Assembly: GCF_030811855.1 (NCBI RefSeq)
Contig: NZ_JAUSRN010000003.1
Span: 248,001 to 312,000 of the forward strand
DNA from: Variovorax paradoxus
GTDB lineage: Bacteria > Pseudomonadota > Gammaproteobacteria > Burkholderiales > Burkholderiaceae_C
Length of the DNA: 64,000 nucleotides
Direction: 5' to 3'
This document shows, piece by piece, positions 35,300-46,107 of this stretch. How positions within the stretch are numbered: position 1 is the first letter of the stretch; each line of letters begins with the position of its first letter. The position numbers were made by a program, and so were the translations under genes. The notes under the pieces were generated by a model that was given only the letters and a program-made list of their open reading frames with translations, searched no databases and was not told where the DNA came from.

Positions 35300-36007
35300 A
35301 TGAACGACAACAGACGCAGAACAACGATTCGACCGGCGCGAAACGCCTGGCTGCTTGGCATCGCCTTCGTTCTGGCGAGTGCGGGCGCGCAGGCTGGCGG
35401 GCATTTCGATGTCGACGATGCCGGCACGCTCGATCCGGGCCAATGCCAGTACGAAGCTTGGTGGGGCCGCACCGGAGCCGAGCCCGTGACCGTTCTGCAC
35501 GTCGGACCGGCCTGCCGCGTGGGACCGGTCGAACTGGGGCTGAACCTCGACCGGCTTTCGGCAGAGGGCGTGCGCTCGGTCGTTGCGGGCCCGCAACTCA
35601 AATGGAATTTCTTCGGCCCGGCGACCGATGCGCCGTTGAGCGCGGCATTGTCGGTTGGCGCCGTATTCGACCTGAAGCGCGGCGGCCGCGCGGGCGGACA
35701 GTTGGTGCTGCCGGTCACCTGGCGCCCGACGGGCAGCCTGCAGATCCACGCCAATCTGGGCGCCGACTGGGCCACCGGCACCGGAGTTCGCACGGCGCGC
35801 GGCGGGCTGGCGGCGGAGTGGGCGCTCGATGACAAGCTCTCGCTGATCGCTGAGCGCAGCCGCGCCTCGGGCTTATGGACGTCGCGCATTGGCGGGCGCT
35901 TCAGCCTCACGCCGCTGATCAGCGTTGACGTCAGCGCTTCCAGGACCGGGCCGCAGCACGTGCGCGGCTTTGTCGTGGGACTGAACCACGAGTTTTCCTG
36001 GAAGTAG
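35300..36007 (+). CDS. Probable outer membrane beta-barrel protein, unknown function
   Basis: A 235-residue product with a signal peptide (basic start, then AWLLGIAFVLASAGAQAG, cleavage after AQA at about residue 34). The mature part is made of alternating hydrophobic strands (VELGLNLDRL, LSAALSVGAVFDL, LQIHANLGADW, SVDVSASR) and ends in FSWK, not a canonical C-terminal Phe. This suggests a small beta-barrel. I chose ATG 35300, because GGGGG lies nine bases upstream; ATG 35291 is in frame but too close. It follows the response regulator by about 48 bases and converges with dciA. No specific family is recognised. Confidence 0.7.
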   Translation: MNDNRRRTTIRPARNAWLLGIAFVLASAGAQAGGHFDVDDAGTLDPGQCQYEAWWGRTGAEPVTVLHVGPACRVGPVELGLNLDRLSAEGVRSVVAGPQLKWNFFGPATDAPLSAALSVGAVFDLKRGGRAGGQLVLPVTWRPTGSLQIHANLGADWATGTGVRTARGGLAAEWALDDKLSLIAERSRASGLWTSRIGGRFSLTPLISVDVSASRTGPQHVRGFVVGLNHEFSWK

Positions 36008-36032
36008 CGGCAATCCCGGCCCGGCTCTGCGG

Positions 36033-36341
36033 TCAGCGGCCGGATTGCACCTTGATTCGGATCGTGTTCACGTCCCAGCCCTTGCTGCGCAACCGGGTGA
36101 CAAGCATCGGCGACAGCTGGCGCAGCTTGGCGGCGGCTGCGCTGCCGTTGACCAGCAGGCACCACACGTCCCCTTCAGCGGGGCCGGCCTGCACTGCGGG
36201 GCGCATGGCTGGCGGAATCAGCCCTTCGACAGCCCGCAGCCGTTCGTTGGCGTCGCGCGCACGCGCAATCAGGCTTGCCAGGGTGGGCGAACCTTCGGCG
36301 GCCTGCTGCAGCGTGAACGGGGGGACGGAGCGGCGATTCAT
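36033..36341 (-). CDS. dciA: DciA (DUF721) family protein
   Basis: DciA proteins help load the replicative helicase DnaB in bacteria that lack DnaC. The 102-residue product begins MNRRSVPPFTLQQAAEGSPTLASL and has the DUF721 core (LRAVEGLIPPAMRPAVQAG, LLVNGSAAAAKLRQLSPMLVTRLRSKGW, IRIKV). The open frame reaches 36473, but the conserved N-terminus fits ATG 36341. It is divergent from secA, 190 bases apart, the common Burkholderiales arrangement. Confidence 0.87.
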   Translation of the reverse strand: MNRRSVPPFTLQQAAEGSPTLASLIARARDANERLRAVEGLIPPAMRPAVQAGPAEGDVWCLLVNGSAAAAKLRQLSPMLVTRLRSKGWDVNTIRIKVQSGR

Positions 36342-36531
36342 GGGTAATCCGGAAGGGGGAACAAGGGCAGCTAAAATGCCCGGTTTGCCGACGCTTGCGC
36401 CGGCAGATCGGTCTGGTGCCGCTTGCTTTCGAGGCTTGCATTCGAAGAAGGCGCGCCCAACTGCTTTCACCATATCTTAGGGAATCCGGTCGCAGTGCCT
36501 GTGTGTCAGGTGCCCGCCCATCTCCACGCCA

Positions 36532-39324
<2,793 letters not shown>

Positions 39325-39354
39325 CCCAGAAACATCCGAAGAGAAATTACCGCC

Positions 39355-40584
39355 ATGCCCGTGAACCTGTCCGCTCCTGATCCTGCCGCCTTGTTCGCGG
39401 TGCCCGGCGTCCGCATCGGCGTGGCCGAAGCGGGCGTGCGCAAGGCGAACCGCAAGGACCTGACCGTCGTGCTGATCGATGAAGGCTCTGCGGTTGGCGG
39501 CGTGTTCACCCAGAATCGCTTCTGCGCCGCACCGGTGCAGGTCTGCCGCGACCACCTGGCCGCCAACTACGGCATTCGCGCAATGGTGATCAACACTGGC
39601 AACGCCAATGCAGGCACGGGCGAAGACGGCCTGATGCGCACGCGTTCCACCTGCATCGCGCTGGCGCGCCACCTGGAAATCGCGCCCGAGCAGATCCTGC
39701 CGTTCTCGACCGGCGTGATCATGGAGCCGCTGCCCGTGGACCGCATCGAAGCCGGCCTGCCCGCCGCGCTGGCCGACGCTTCGGAGAACCACTGGGCACG
39801 TGCCGCCGAAGGCATCATGACCACCGACACGATCCCGAAGGCTTTCAGCCAGCAGGTCCAGGTCGGCGGCGCCACGGTCACCATCACCGGCATCAGCAAG
39901 GGCGCCGGCATGATCCGACCGAACATGGCGACTATGCTGGGCTTCATGGCCACCGACGCGAAGATCGACCCGTCGCTGATCCAGCCGCTTGCCAAGTTGT
40001 TGGCGGATGCTTCGTTCAACCGCGTGACGATCGACGGCGACACTTCGACCAACGATTCGTTCGTGGTCATTGCCACGCAGAAGGCCACGCACGCCACCAT
40101 CACCTCGCTGGAGTCGGCCGACGGCCAAGCGCTGGTGACCGCCATGCAGAACGTGGCGCGCCAGCTGGCGCAAGCGATCGTGCGCGACGGTGAAGGCGCG
40201 ACCAAGTTCATCACCATCCAGGTCGAAGGCGGGCGCAGCGCGGACGAGTGCAAGCAGGTGGCCTACGCCGTCGCGCACTCGCCGCTGGTCAAGACCGCGT
40301 TCTTCGCCAGCGATCCGAACCTGGGCCGCATCCTGGCGGCAGTGGGCTATGCGGGCATTGCCGATCTGGACCAGACCGGCATCGACCTGTTCCTCGACGA
40401 CGTGCACGTGGCGGTCAAGGGCGGGCGCAATCCGTCGTATGGCGAGGAAGACGGCCAACGAGTGATGAAGCAGAGCGAGATCACGGTGCGCATCGTCTTG
40501 GGCCGCGGCAACGCGAGCGAGACCGTGTGGACCTGCGACCTGAGCCACGAGTACGTGACCATCAACGCCGACTACAGGTCATGA
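39355..40584 (+). CDS. argJ: Bifunctional glutamate N-acetyltransferase / amino-acid acetyltransferase ArgJ
   Basis: Recycles the acetyl group between N-acetylornithine and glutamate in arginine synthesis and can also acetylate glutamate. The 409-residue precursor has the self-cleavage site with nucleophilic Thr in [21 protein letters not shown], where the protein splits into alpha and beta chains; other conserved parts are [13 protein letters not shown] and the C-terminal [15 protein letters not shown]. It follows secA closely. The DUF815 ATPase gene starts 84 bases downstream, after a dispersed repeat. Confidence 0.96.
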   Translation: MPVNLSAPDPAALFAVPGVRIGVAEAGVRKANRKDLTVVLIDEGSAVGGVFTQNRFCAAPVQVCRDHLAANYGIRAMVINTGNANAGTGEDGLMRTRSTCIALARHLEIAPEQILPFSTGVIMEPLPVDRIEAGLPAALADASENHWARAAEGIMTTDTIPKAFSQQVQVGGATVTITGISKGAGMIRPNMATMLGFMATDAKIDPSLIQPLAKLLADASFNRVTIDGDTSTNDSFVVIATQKATHATITSLESADGQALVTAMQNVARQLAQAIVRDGEGATKFITIQVEGGRSADECKQVAYAVAHSPLVKTAFFASDPNLGRILAAVGYAGIADLDQTGIDLFLDDVHVAVKGGRNPSYGEEDGQRVMKQSEITVRIVLGRGNASETVWTCDLSHEYVTINADYRS

Positions 40585-40588
40585 TGAT

Positions 40589-40660
40589 GCCCCCACGCTC
40601 CGCACTTCGTGTCGTCGCTGCCCCCCGAGGGGGCGCTCAACGCCCTTCGGGCGGCCGGGC
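40589..40660 (+). repeat. Dispersed GC-rich repeat between argJ and the DUF815 gene
   Basis: This 72-base segment matches the copy inside the response regulator gene (34811-34908, opposite strand) and has the same palindromic core CCCCCCGAGGGGG. It fills most of the 84 bases between the argJ stop and the next ATG. The core could form a short hairpin in RNA. Confidence 0.75.
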
Positions 40661-40668
40661 GGGCGTCG

Positions 40669-41544
40669 ATGAATGAAAAGTTCGAAAAGCTGATCGAACG
40701 TGCCGAACAGCTGATCGGCCGCATCGAGTCGATCTTGCCGCAGCCGCTGTCGGCGCCTGCTGACTGGAACGCATCGATCGCCTGGCGGTACCGCCGCCGC
40801 AGCTCGGGTCATGGCGTCCTCGAACCTGTGAAGCACGTGGCTGCCATGGCACTTGATTCGCTGAAGGAAATCGACGTTCAGAAAGAAAAGATCGAACGCA
40901 ACACGCGCCAGTTCGTCGAGGGCAAACCGGCCAACAACGTGCTGCTGACCGGTGCGCGCGGTACGGGAAAATCGTCGCTCATCCGCGCCTGCCTGCAGGC
41001 CTATGCGCCGCAGGGGCTGCGTCTGATCGAAGTCGACAAGGCCGAGCTGACCGACCTGCCCGACATCGTCGAGGTGGTGTCGCAGCGGCCCGAAAAATTC
41101 ATCGTGTTCAGCGACGATCTGAGCTTCGACGAAGGCGAGCCCGGCTACAAGGCACTTAAGTCGATCCTGGACGGCTCGATTGCTGCAGCCACGCCCAACG
41201 TGCTGATCTACGCGACCAGCAACCGGCGCCACCTGCTGCCGGAATACATGAAGGACAACCTCAGCTACACCCATACCGAGGATGGCGAAGTGCATCCCGG
41301 CGAAGTGATCGAGGAGAAGATCTCGCTGTCCGAGCGCTTTGGCCTGTGGGTGAGCTTCTATCCTTTCAGCCAGAACGAATACCTGGCGATCGTCGCGCAG
41401 TGGCTGTCGTCGTTCGGCGTCGACAAGGCCGCCATCGAGGCTGCGCGCCCCGAGGCGCTGGTGTGGGCGCTGGAGCGCGGCTCGCGCAGCGGCCGCGTGG
41501 CCTACCAGTTTGCGCGTGACTACGCCGGGCGGGCTTCCGCATGA
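40669..41544 (+). CDS. DUF815 family AAA ATPase
   Basis: Conserved cytoplasmic ATPase of unknown role. The 291-residue product begins MNEKFEKLIERAEQLIGRIE; Walker A GARGTGKSSL lies near residues 90-99, Walker B is the VFSDDLSFDE segment, and a sensor-type stretch ATSNRRHLLPE follows. The open frame reaches 40609, but that part is encoded by the dispersed repeat, so I start at 40669. Its stop overlaps the mutT start (ATGA at 41541-41544). The DUF815-mutT order is conserved in Burkholderiales. Confidence 0.9.
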   Translation: MNEKFEKLIERAEQLIGRIESILPQPLSAPADWNASIAWRYRRRSSGHGVLEPVKHVAAMALDSLKEIDVQKEKIERNTRQFVEGKPANNVLLTGARGTGKSSLIRACLQAYAPQGLRLIEVDKAELTDLPDIVEVVSQRPEKFIVFSDDLSFDEGEPGYKALKSILDGSIAAATPNVLIYATSNRRHLLPEYMKDNLSYTHTEDGEVHPGEVIEEKISLSERFGLWVSFYPFSQNEYLAIVAQWLSSFGVDKAAIEAARPEALVWALERGSRSGRVAYQFARDYAGRASA

Positions 41545-42002
41545 GCGCACAGCCGGAGGCCCAAGGCCGCAAGCACACCGAGGTGGCTGTCGGCGTATTG
41601 ATTCGCCCGGCCGACGACGCGCTGCTGCTGTCGACACGGCCCGAAGGCAAGGCCTATGCCGGCTACTGGGAATTTCCGGGCGGCAAGATCGAGCCCGGCG
41701 AAACGGTGGAGCAGGCGCTGCGCCGCGAGCTGCACGAAGAACTGGGCATCACCATCGCGGGCGCCGAGGTCTGGAAAGTGACCGAGCACGACTACCCGCA
41801 TGCGCTGGTGCGACTGCACTGGTGCAAGGTCACGGCCTGGAGCGGCGAATTCGAGATGCGCGAAGGGCAGGCCATGCGCTGGCAGCAGCTGCCTTTGGAC
41901 GTGGCCCCGGTGCTGCCGGGCGCGCTGCCGGTGCTCGAGTGGCTGACCCAGGAGCGCGGGCTGCCCGCGTCGGCGGCGCAGGCCGTTTCGACCCTGGCCT
42001 GA
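41541..42002 (+). CDS. mutT: Nudix hydrolase, probable 8-oxo-dGTP diphosphatase MutT
   Basis: Sanitises oxidised nucleotides. The 153-residue protein has a complete Nudix box near residues 50-72 (GKIEPGETVEQAL, RRELHEELGI), preceded by LLLSTRPEGKAYAGYWEFPGG, which fits MutT well. Residues about 10-20 (HTEVAVGVLIRP) start the fold. It overlaps the DUF815 gene by four bases and is probably translated with it. A separate acyltransferase gene starts 60 bases after its stop. Confidence 0.93.
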   Translation: MSAQPEAQGRKHTEVAVGVLIRPADDALLLSTRPEGKAYAGYWEFPGGKIEPGETVEQALRRELHEELGITIAGAEVWKVTEHDYPHALVRLHWCKVTAWSGEFEMREGQAMRWQQLPLDVAPVLPGALPVLEWLTQERGLPASAAQAVSTLA

Positions 42003-42062
42003 TGGGCCCGGTCGCGAGGGCGGGCGCGCACGTTCTGCGAGCACCGCGGGCCTAGGCACGAC

Positions 42063-44009
42063 ATGCTGCATCCCAAGTACCGCGCCGACATCGACGGACT
42101 GCGTGCCGTGGCGGTGGCGTCGGTGCTGGCCTTCCATGCCTTTCCCGACGCGCTGCCAGGAGGCTTCATCGGGGTCGACATCTTCTTCGTGATCTCGGGC
42201 TTCCTGATCACGACGATCATCATGCAGAGCCACGCGGCGAGTGACTTCAGCTACCGCGATTTCTATGCACGGCGCATCCGGCGGATCTTTCCGGCGCTGA
42301 CGCTGGTGCTGCTGGCCACGCTCGCCTTCGGCTGGTATGCGCTGCTGCCCAGGGAGTTCACCGAGCTCGGCAAGCAGGCGGCTGGCGGTGCCGCCTTCAT
42401 TGCCAATTTCATCTTCTGGGGCGAGGCGGGCTATTTCGATACGGCCGCGGAGACCAAGCCGCTGCTGCACCTGTGGTCACTGGGCATCGAGGAGCAGTTC
42501 TATATTTTCTGGCCCATGTTGCTGGCACTGGCGTGGCGCCGGCGCTGGCCGGTCCTCCGGTTGCTCTGGGTGCTGGCGGTGGCTTCGTTTCTCGTCAACG
42601 TGCTGACGATCCATCCCTTTCGCACGGCGGCCTTCTACTCGCCCGCTTCGCGCTTCTGGGAACTGATGGTGGGCGGCATCCTGGCCTGCATGCGACTGCG
42701 GCCTGCCCTTCAGCCGGCTCTGGCTTGGCGTAGCCACCTGCAGTCGTGCGTGGGCGTGGGATTGATCGCGCTGGGTCTCGTAATGACTCGCAGCGACAAG
42801 GCGTTTCCCGGGTGGTGGGCGCTGCTGCCCACGCTGGGCGCGGCGAGCTGTATTGCGGCCGGCCCCTCGGGCGTGCTGAACAGGTATGTGCTCGCCAGCC
42901 GTCCAATGGTGTGGATCGGTCTCATCAGCTATCCGCTCTATCTCTGGCATTGGCCGTTGCTGGTCTACGCACGCATCGTGAATGAAGGCGAGCCATCGCC
43001 TTGGGTGCGCGGCGCCATGGTGCTGGCGAGCGTGGTGCTGGCTTGGCTCACGTATCGCTTCGTCGAGCGCTTCACCCGAGCGCGAGCGAATGTCGGCATG
43101 CTGCGCACGCTCGCCGGCGGCAGCATGGCGATCGCGGTCGCCGGGCTGCTGGCGCTGGGCGGCATGGCGCCGCGCAACGGCAGCGACCTGCTGCGCAAAG
43201 TGACCGACGCCACGGCGGACGACAACTATTACGCCGGCTTCGAGCAGCAGAAGCTCGGCGGCTTTCCGGTCAAGCGCGTAGGCAGTGGCGATCGCAAGGT
43301 CTTGCTGATCGGCGACAGCCATATCCAGCAATATGCGCCGCGCGCGATGGCGCTCGCACGCAGCGCGCCTGGCCGCATGGCAACGACCTATTTCTCGACC
43401 TACGGTGCGTGTCCGCCGGTACCTGGCATGGTGGCCGAGGGCAACCCCGGATGCGAGAAGGCGCGCCGCGAGATGCTGGCATTGGCCGTCGATCCGCAGA
43501 TCGATGCGGTGGTGGTCGGAGCATGCTGGAACTGCTATTTCACCGGCGACTTTCCGCTTCCGTTCTATTTTCAGGACGGCGCCTCGGGTTATCTCGTGAA
43601 CAACGGGGGTGCAGGCCTCGGGCCCTCGCTGGCATCGCTCGAAAAACTGCTGGTGCAACTGGGGCAGCACAAGAAGAAGGTCTACTTGTTGCTGGACAAT
43701 GCGAGCGGCGCCGAGTTCGAGCCCCGGCGCCTCATCGAAGGCAGCCGCATGGGCAAGATGGTGGCACTGACGAGCACCCGCGTGGCGCCTCTGCCGCCGG
43801 ATCAGGCGCGGCTCAACGACCAGCTGCGCGCGCTCGCGCTATCCACCGGCGCGGAACCCATCGACGTGATGGCAAGGCTGTGCGCGGAAGGGCAGTGCCT
43901 CCGGGCGACGCCCGACGATGCGCCGGCTTACAAGGACCGGGAGCATCTGCGTCCAGCGTATGTCCGCCAACACGCGGACTACCTGGACCGCGTGTTCTTG
44001 GCGCCGTAG
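42063..44009 (+). CDS. OafA/YrhL-type acyltransferase with C-terminal SGNH domain
   Basis: Membrane O-acetyltransferase for cell-surface glycans. The 648-residue product starts MLHPKYRADIDGLRAVAV, the acyltransferase-3 N-terminus, with about ten membrane helices to residue 370 and the motifs FFVISGFLIT and RFWELMVGG. A periplasmic SGNH-like domain follows, with GDSHIQQYAPRA near residue 417 as Ser motif and DREHLRP near the C-terminus as Asp-His. The target polymer, LPS O-antigen, capsule or peptidoglycan, cannot be told. It stands between mutT and yacG, which are often close neighbours in relatives, so it looks like an insertion. Confidence 0.9.
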   Translation: MLHPKYRADIDGLRAVAVASVLAFHAFPDALPGGFIGVDIFFVISGFLITTIIMQSHAASDFSYRDFYARRIRRIFPALTLVLLATLAFGWYALLPREFTELGKQAAGGAAFIANFIFWGEAGYFDTAAETKPLLHLWSLGIEEQFYIFWPMLLALAWRRRWPVLRLLWVLAVASFLVNVLTIHPFRTAAFYSPASRFWELMVGGILACMRLRPALQPALAWRSHLQSCVGVGLIALGLVMTRSDKAFPGWWALLPTLGAASCIAAGPSGVLNRYVLASRPMVWIGLISYPLYLWHWPLLVYARIVNEGEPSPWVRGAMVLASVVLAWLTYRFVERFTRARANVGMLRTLAGGSMAIAVAGLLALGGMAPRNGSDLLRKVTDATADDNYYAGFEQQKLGGFPVKRVGSGDRKVLLIGDSHIQQYAPRAMALARSAPGRMATTYFSTYGACPPVPGMVAEGNPGCEKARREMLALAVDPQIDAVVVGACWNCYFTGDFPLPFYFQDGASGYLVNNGGAGLGPSLASLEKLLVQLGQHKKKVYLLLDNASGAEFEPRRLIEGSRMGKMVALTSTRVAPLPPDQARLNDQLRALALSTGAEPIDVMARLCAEGQCLRATPDDAPAYKDREHLRPAYVRQHADYLDRVFLAP

Positions 44010-44021
44010 CGCACGGCGCGC

Positions 44022-44234
44022 TTATTGGACCTTCTTCGGGTCGCCGAAGGGCTCGTCGTCGGCCGGCGTTTCTGCTGGCATGCGGAATTCCTCGCTTGCC
44101 CAGGCGCCGAAATCGATGCCCTTGCATCGCGCGCTGCAGAAGGGGCGAAAAGGATTGCGTTCGGAGTAGACGCTGTCTCCGCCACAAGCAGGGCAGCGGA
44201 CGATCCGCTCGCCGATCTTGTTCACATCGCTCAT
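44022..44234 (-). CDS. yacG: DNA gyrase inhibitor YacG
   Basis: Small zinc protein that binds GyrB and limits gyrase activity. The 70-residue product has the zinc motif VRCPACGGDSVY near residues 13-22 and FCSARCKGIDFGAWASE near 32-48, four cysteines in the expected positions. Its C-terminal tail is acidic (PADDEPFGD). It lies downstream of zapD on the minus strand, and a short degenerate repeat lies between them. The yacG-zapD-coaE group is typical here, but an O-acetylation pair splits zapD from coaE. Confidence 0.93.
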   Translation of the reverse strand: MSDVNKIGERIVRCPACGGDSVYSERNPFRPFCSARCKGIDFGAWASEEFRMPAETPADDEPFGDPKKVQ

Positions 44235-44241
44235 TGGGTAG

Positions 44242-44295
44242 CCTCCTTGCTCCGCACTGCGGTGCGAGCCCCCTTCGGAACGGCCGGGCGAGGGC
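44242..44295 (+). repeat. Possible degenerate copy of the dispersed repeat
   Basis: The space between zapD and yacG contains GCTCCGCACT, then GCCCCC and a TTCGG with GGCCGGGCG, in the same order as the copy at 40589-40660 but with the middle palindrome shortened. Similarity is partial, so the assignment is tentative. Confidence 0.4.
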
Positions 44296-45048
44296 TCATG
44301 CGCAAAGGGTGAGTTCGAATGCCGCGTCGTCCGTGCTCGGGTGCAGCCGGTCGGCCTCGTGCCGCATCATCCGCACCGAAACCATGAGCCGGTTGCCGCT
44401 GATCTCGGGAATGAGTCCGAGCGCTGGATCGATGCGCAGCCGCAGCAGCTGGAAGCTGCGGCCTTGCGGCAGGTTTTGCTGGAAATGTCCGCCCGTGGCG
44501 ATGACCTTGTACGGTACGTCGGCATCGCGCAGCAGCTTGAGCAGCAGGTAGATGGACTCGGCCAGCGGGGACAGCGTGGCAGACCACCGTTCGAGGTCGG
44601 CGCGGCGGCTTGCCGCACTGCGATGCTGCCAAGCGTAGTAGGCGGGCAGGTCGAATTCGCAGGTGCCGGCCGGAATGCCCGCGCGGCTGCGAATGCTCAT
44701 GAGCCACTCGTTTTCGGTCAGGGCTTGGCCAGCCTTGCCGGCAACGCCATTGAGGGTTGCGAAGTTGCGCTCGAGCTGGCCAACCACCTGGTCGAGCACG
44801 GCCTCGGCAATGGCCGGATTGCCCCGGTAGCCGTTGAAGACGTTCTTGTGCTTGTCGAGATCGCGCATCACGTCGGCCTTGAGGTCGGCGCGCGCGGCAA
44901 CGTCCATGATCTCGAAGATCGTGACCAGCGCGTAGTGATGCGAGAGCGCGGACTCCGAGGGCACCAGTTCCCCAAGGCGTCGGAAGAGGTGCTCCAGCCG
45001 CAGGTAGGTGCGGATGCGCTCGTTGAAAGGGTACTCGTAGAGGATCAC
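44296..45048 (-). CDS. zapD: Cell division protein ZapD
   Basis: Bundles FtsZ filaments at the division site. The 250-residue product begins MILYEYPFNERIRTYLRLEHLF, the diagnostic DUF1342/ZapD N-terminus, followed by VTIFEIMDVAARADLKADVMRDL and the ALTENEWLMSIRSRAGIPAG segment. Length is normal. It is on the minus strand between the AlgJ-like gene and yacG. The stop lies next to a possible repeat. Confidence 0.94.
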   Translation of the reverse strand: MILYEYPFNERIRTYLRLEHLFRRLGELVPSESALSHHYALVTIFEIMDVAARADLKADVMRDLDKHKNVFNGYRGNPAIAEAVLDQVVGQLERNFATLNGVAGKAGQALTENEWLMSIRSRAGIPAGTCEFDLPAYYAWQHRSAASRRADLERWSATLSPLAESIYLLLKLLRDADVPYKVIATGGHFQQNLPQGRSFQLLRLRIDPALGLIPEISGNRLMVSVRMMRHEADRLHPSTDDAAFELTLCA

Positions 45049-45084
45049 GCGTTTGTGTCGGTTTCCTGTCGCGCCATCATAGCT

Positions 45085-46101
45085 TCAGGGCGATTTCGAT
45101 GGGGGCGTGGGCAGCACTTCGCGCACGGCGGTAAGCATGCGTTCGCCCAGCGCGAGCTGGCCGTGCATGGACATGTGGGTGTCGTTGGAAAAATAGAAGT
45201 CGCGAATCTGCGTGTGCTTCTCGCGGGTGAAGGCGTAAAGGTCGGGTCCGAGGCCGGACGTGCGGAAGCCGGCTTCGAAATCCTTGGAGTAATCGGGCTT
45301 CAGGTACACGGTGGTCTTGTTGGGAATCACCATCCACATGATAGGAAGCTTGCTGTGCGCCTTTGTGAAATTCTTCATCCACTCCAGGTGCGCGGGAGTC
45401 AGCGGGCCATTGTCGTCATCTTCGGCGAAAAAGGGCATCTTGTCGCAGGAGCGATGGGAGAAGAGCTTGCAACCATCGGGCACCGGCCGAACCCACGTGT
45501 TCCAGTCGAAGTGAACGTCTGTTGCAGAATTTTTCGCTTTCCAGGTGTTGTAGTAGGTCGTGATCCCGGTCATGAATTGCACGTTCCAATTGGGAGCGGG
45601 GCTAGGCACCGTCTCATCGGGCGTGATCAGGGGGTGATCCATGGCATCGAAGGGCCGGACCATCTTCTGGCACTTCATGCTGTCCTTGGTGCGATCGCCC
45701 AACAGGCGCTCAACGCTCTCGATGATGATCAGCTTGCCCTTGAATCCGGTGCGCGCGATCCACTGGTCGAAATCGCCGCAGAGCGCGTTCTCATACTGGC
45801 CCCAATAGGTGGTCGAGACGCGGTAGCCGGCCTTGGCAAGTACCGACTGCCAGCGGAAGGTCATCGAAAAGCTGTCGCCGATCACCAGGATGTCAGCCTG
45901 GTCGACGGGCGTGCCCTTCAGCACGGCAGGGTCGACCTTGGGTGGCGGAGCGGTCCAACCGAATTCGCGTTCGGACAGGCGGCCGATCCGCGTGAGGTCG
46001 CCGTAAGGCACGGGGCTGGTGAGCGAAACGATCCACAGCACCATCAGGGCGATGTAGCCGATGAGGAAGAATCGCAGCCAGACTTTGGCGGGCGTCGTCA
46101 T
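45085..46101 (-). CDS. AlgJ/AlgX-like SGNH-fold protein of an O-acetylation pair
   Basis: The 338-residue product has one N-terminal membrane helix (about residues 9-28, FFLIGYIALMVLWIVSL) and a periplasmic SGNH-like domain with VIGDSFSMTF near residues 70-78 and, near the C-terminus, NDTHMSMHGQ, which may supply the Asp/His pair. AlgJ and AlgX act with AlgI to move acetyl groups to alginate. The MBOAT gene is directly upstream, 6 bases away on the same strand. No alginate synthesis genes lie in this window, so the acceptor glycan is unknown; the polysaccharide module near 15-20 kb is one candidate. Confidence 0.85.
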   Translation of the reverse strand: MTTPAKVWLRFFLIGYIALMVLWIVSLTSPVPYGDLTRIGRLSEREFGWTAPPPKVDPAVLKGTPVDQADILVIGDSFSMTFRWQSVLAKAGYRVSTTYWGQYENALCGDFDQWIARTGFKGKLIIIESVERLLGDRTKDSMKCQKMVRPFDAMDHPLITPDETVPSPAPNWNVQFMTGITTYYNTWKAKNSATDVHFDWNTWVRPVPDGCKLFSHRSCDKMPFFAEDDDNGPLTPAHLEWMKNFTKAHSKLPIMWMVIPNKTTVYLKPDYSKDFEAGFRTSGLGPDLYAFTREKHTQIRDFYFSNDTHMSMHGQLALGERMLTAVREVLPTPPSKSP

Positions 46102-46107
46102 GTCGAA

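Noticed and set aside
40609..40668. N-terminal extension of the DUF815 protein
   Set aside because: The extra 20 codons are encoded by the dispersed repeat; the conserved start MNEKFEKLIE is at 40669.
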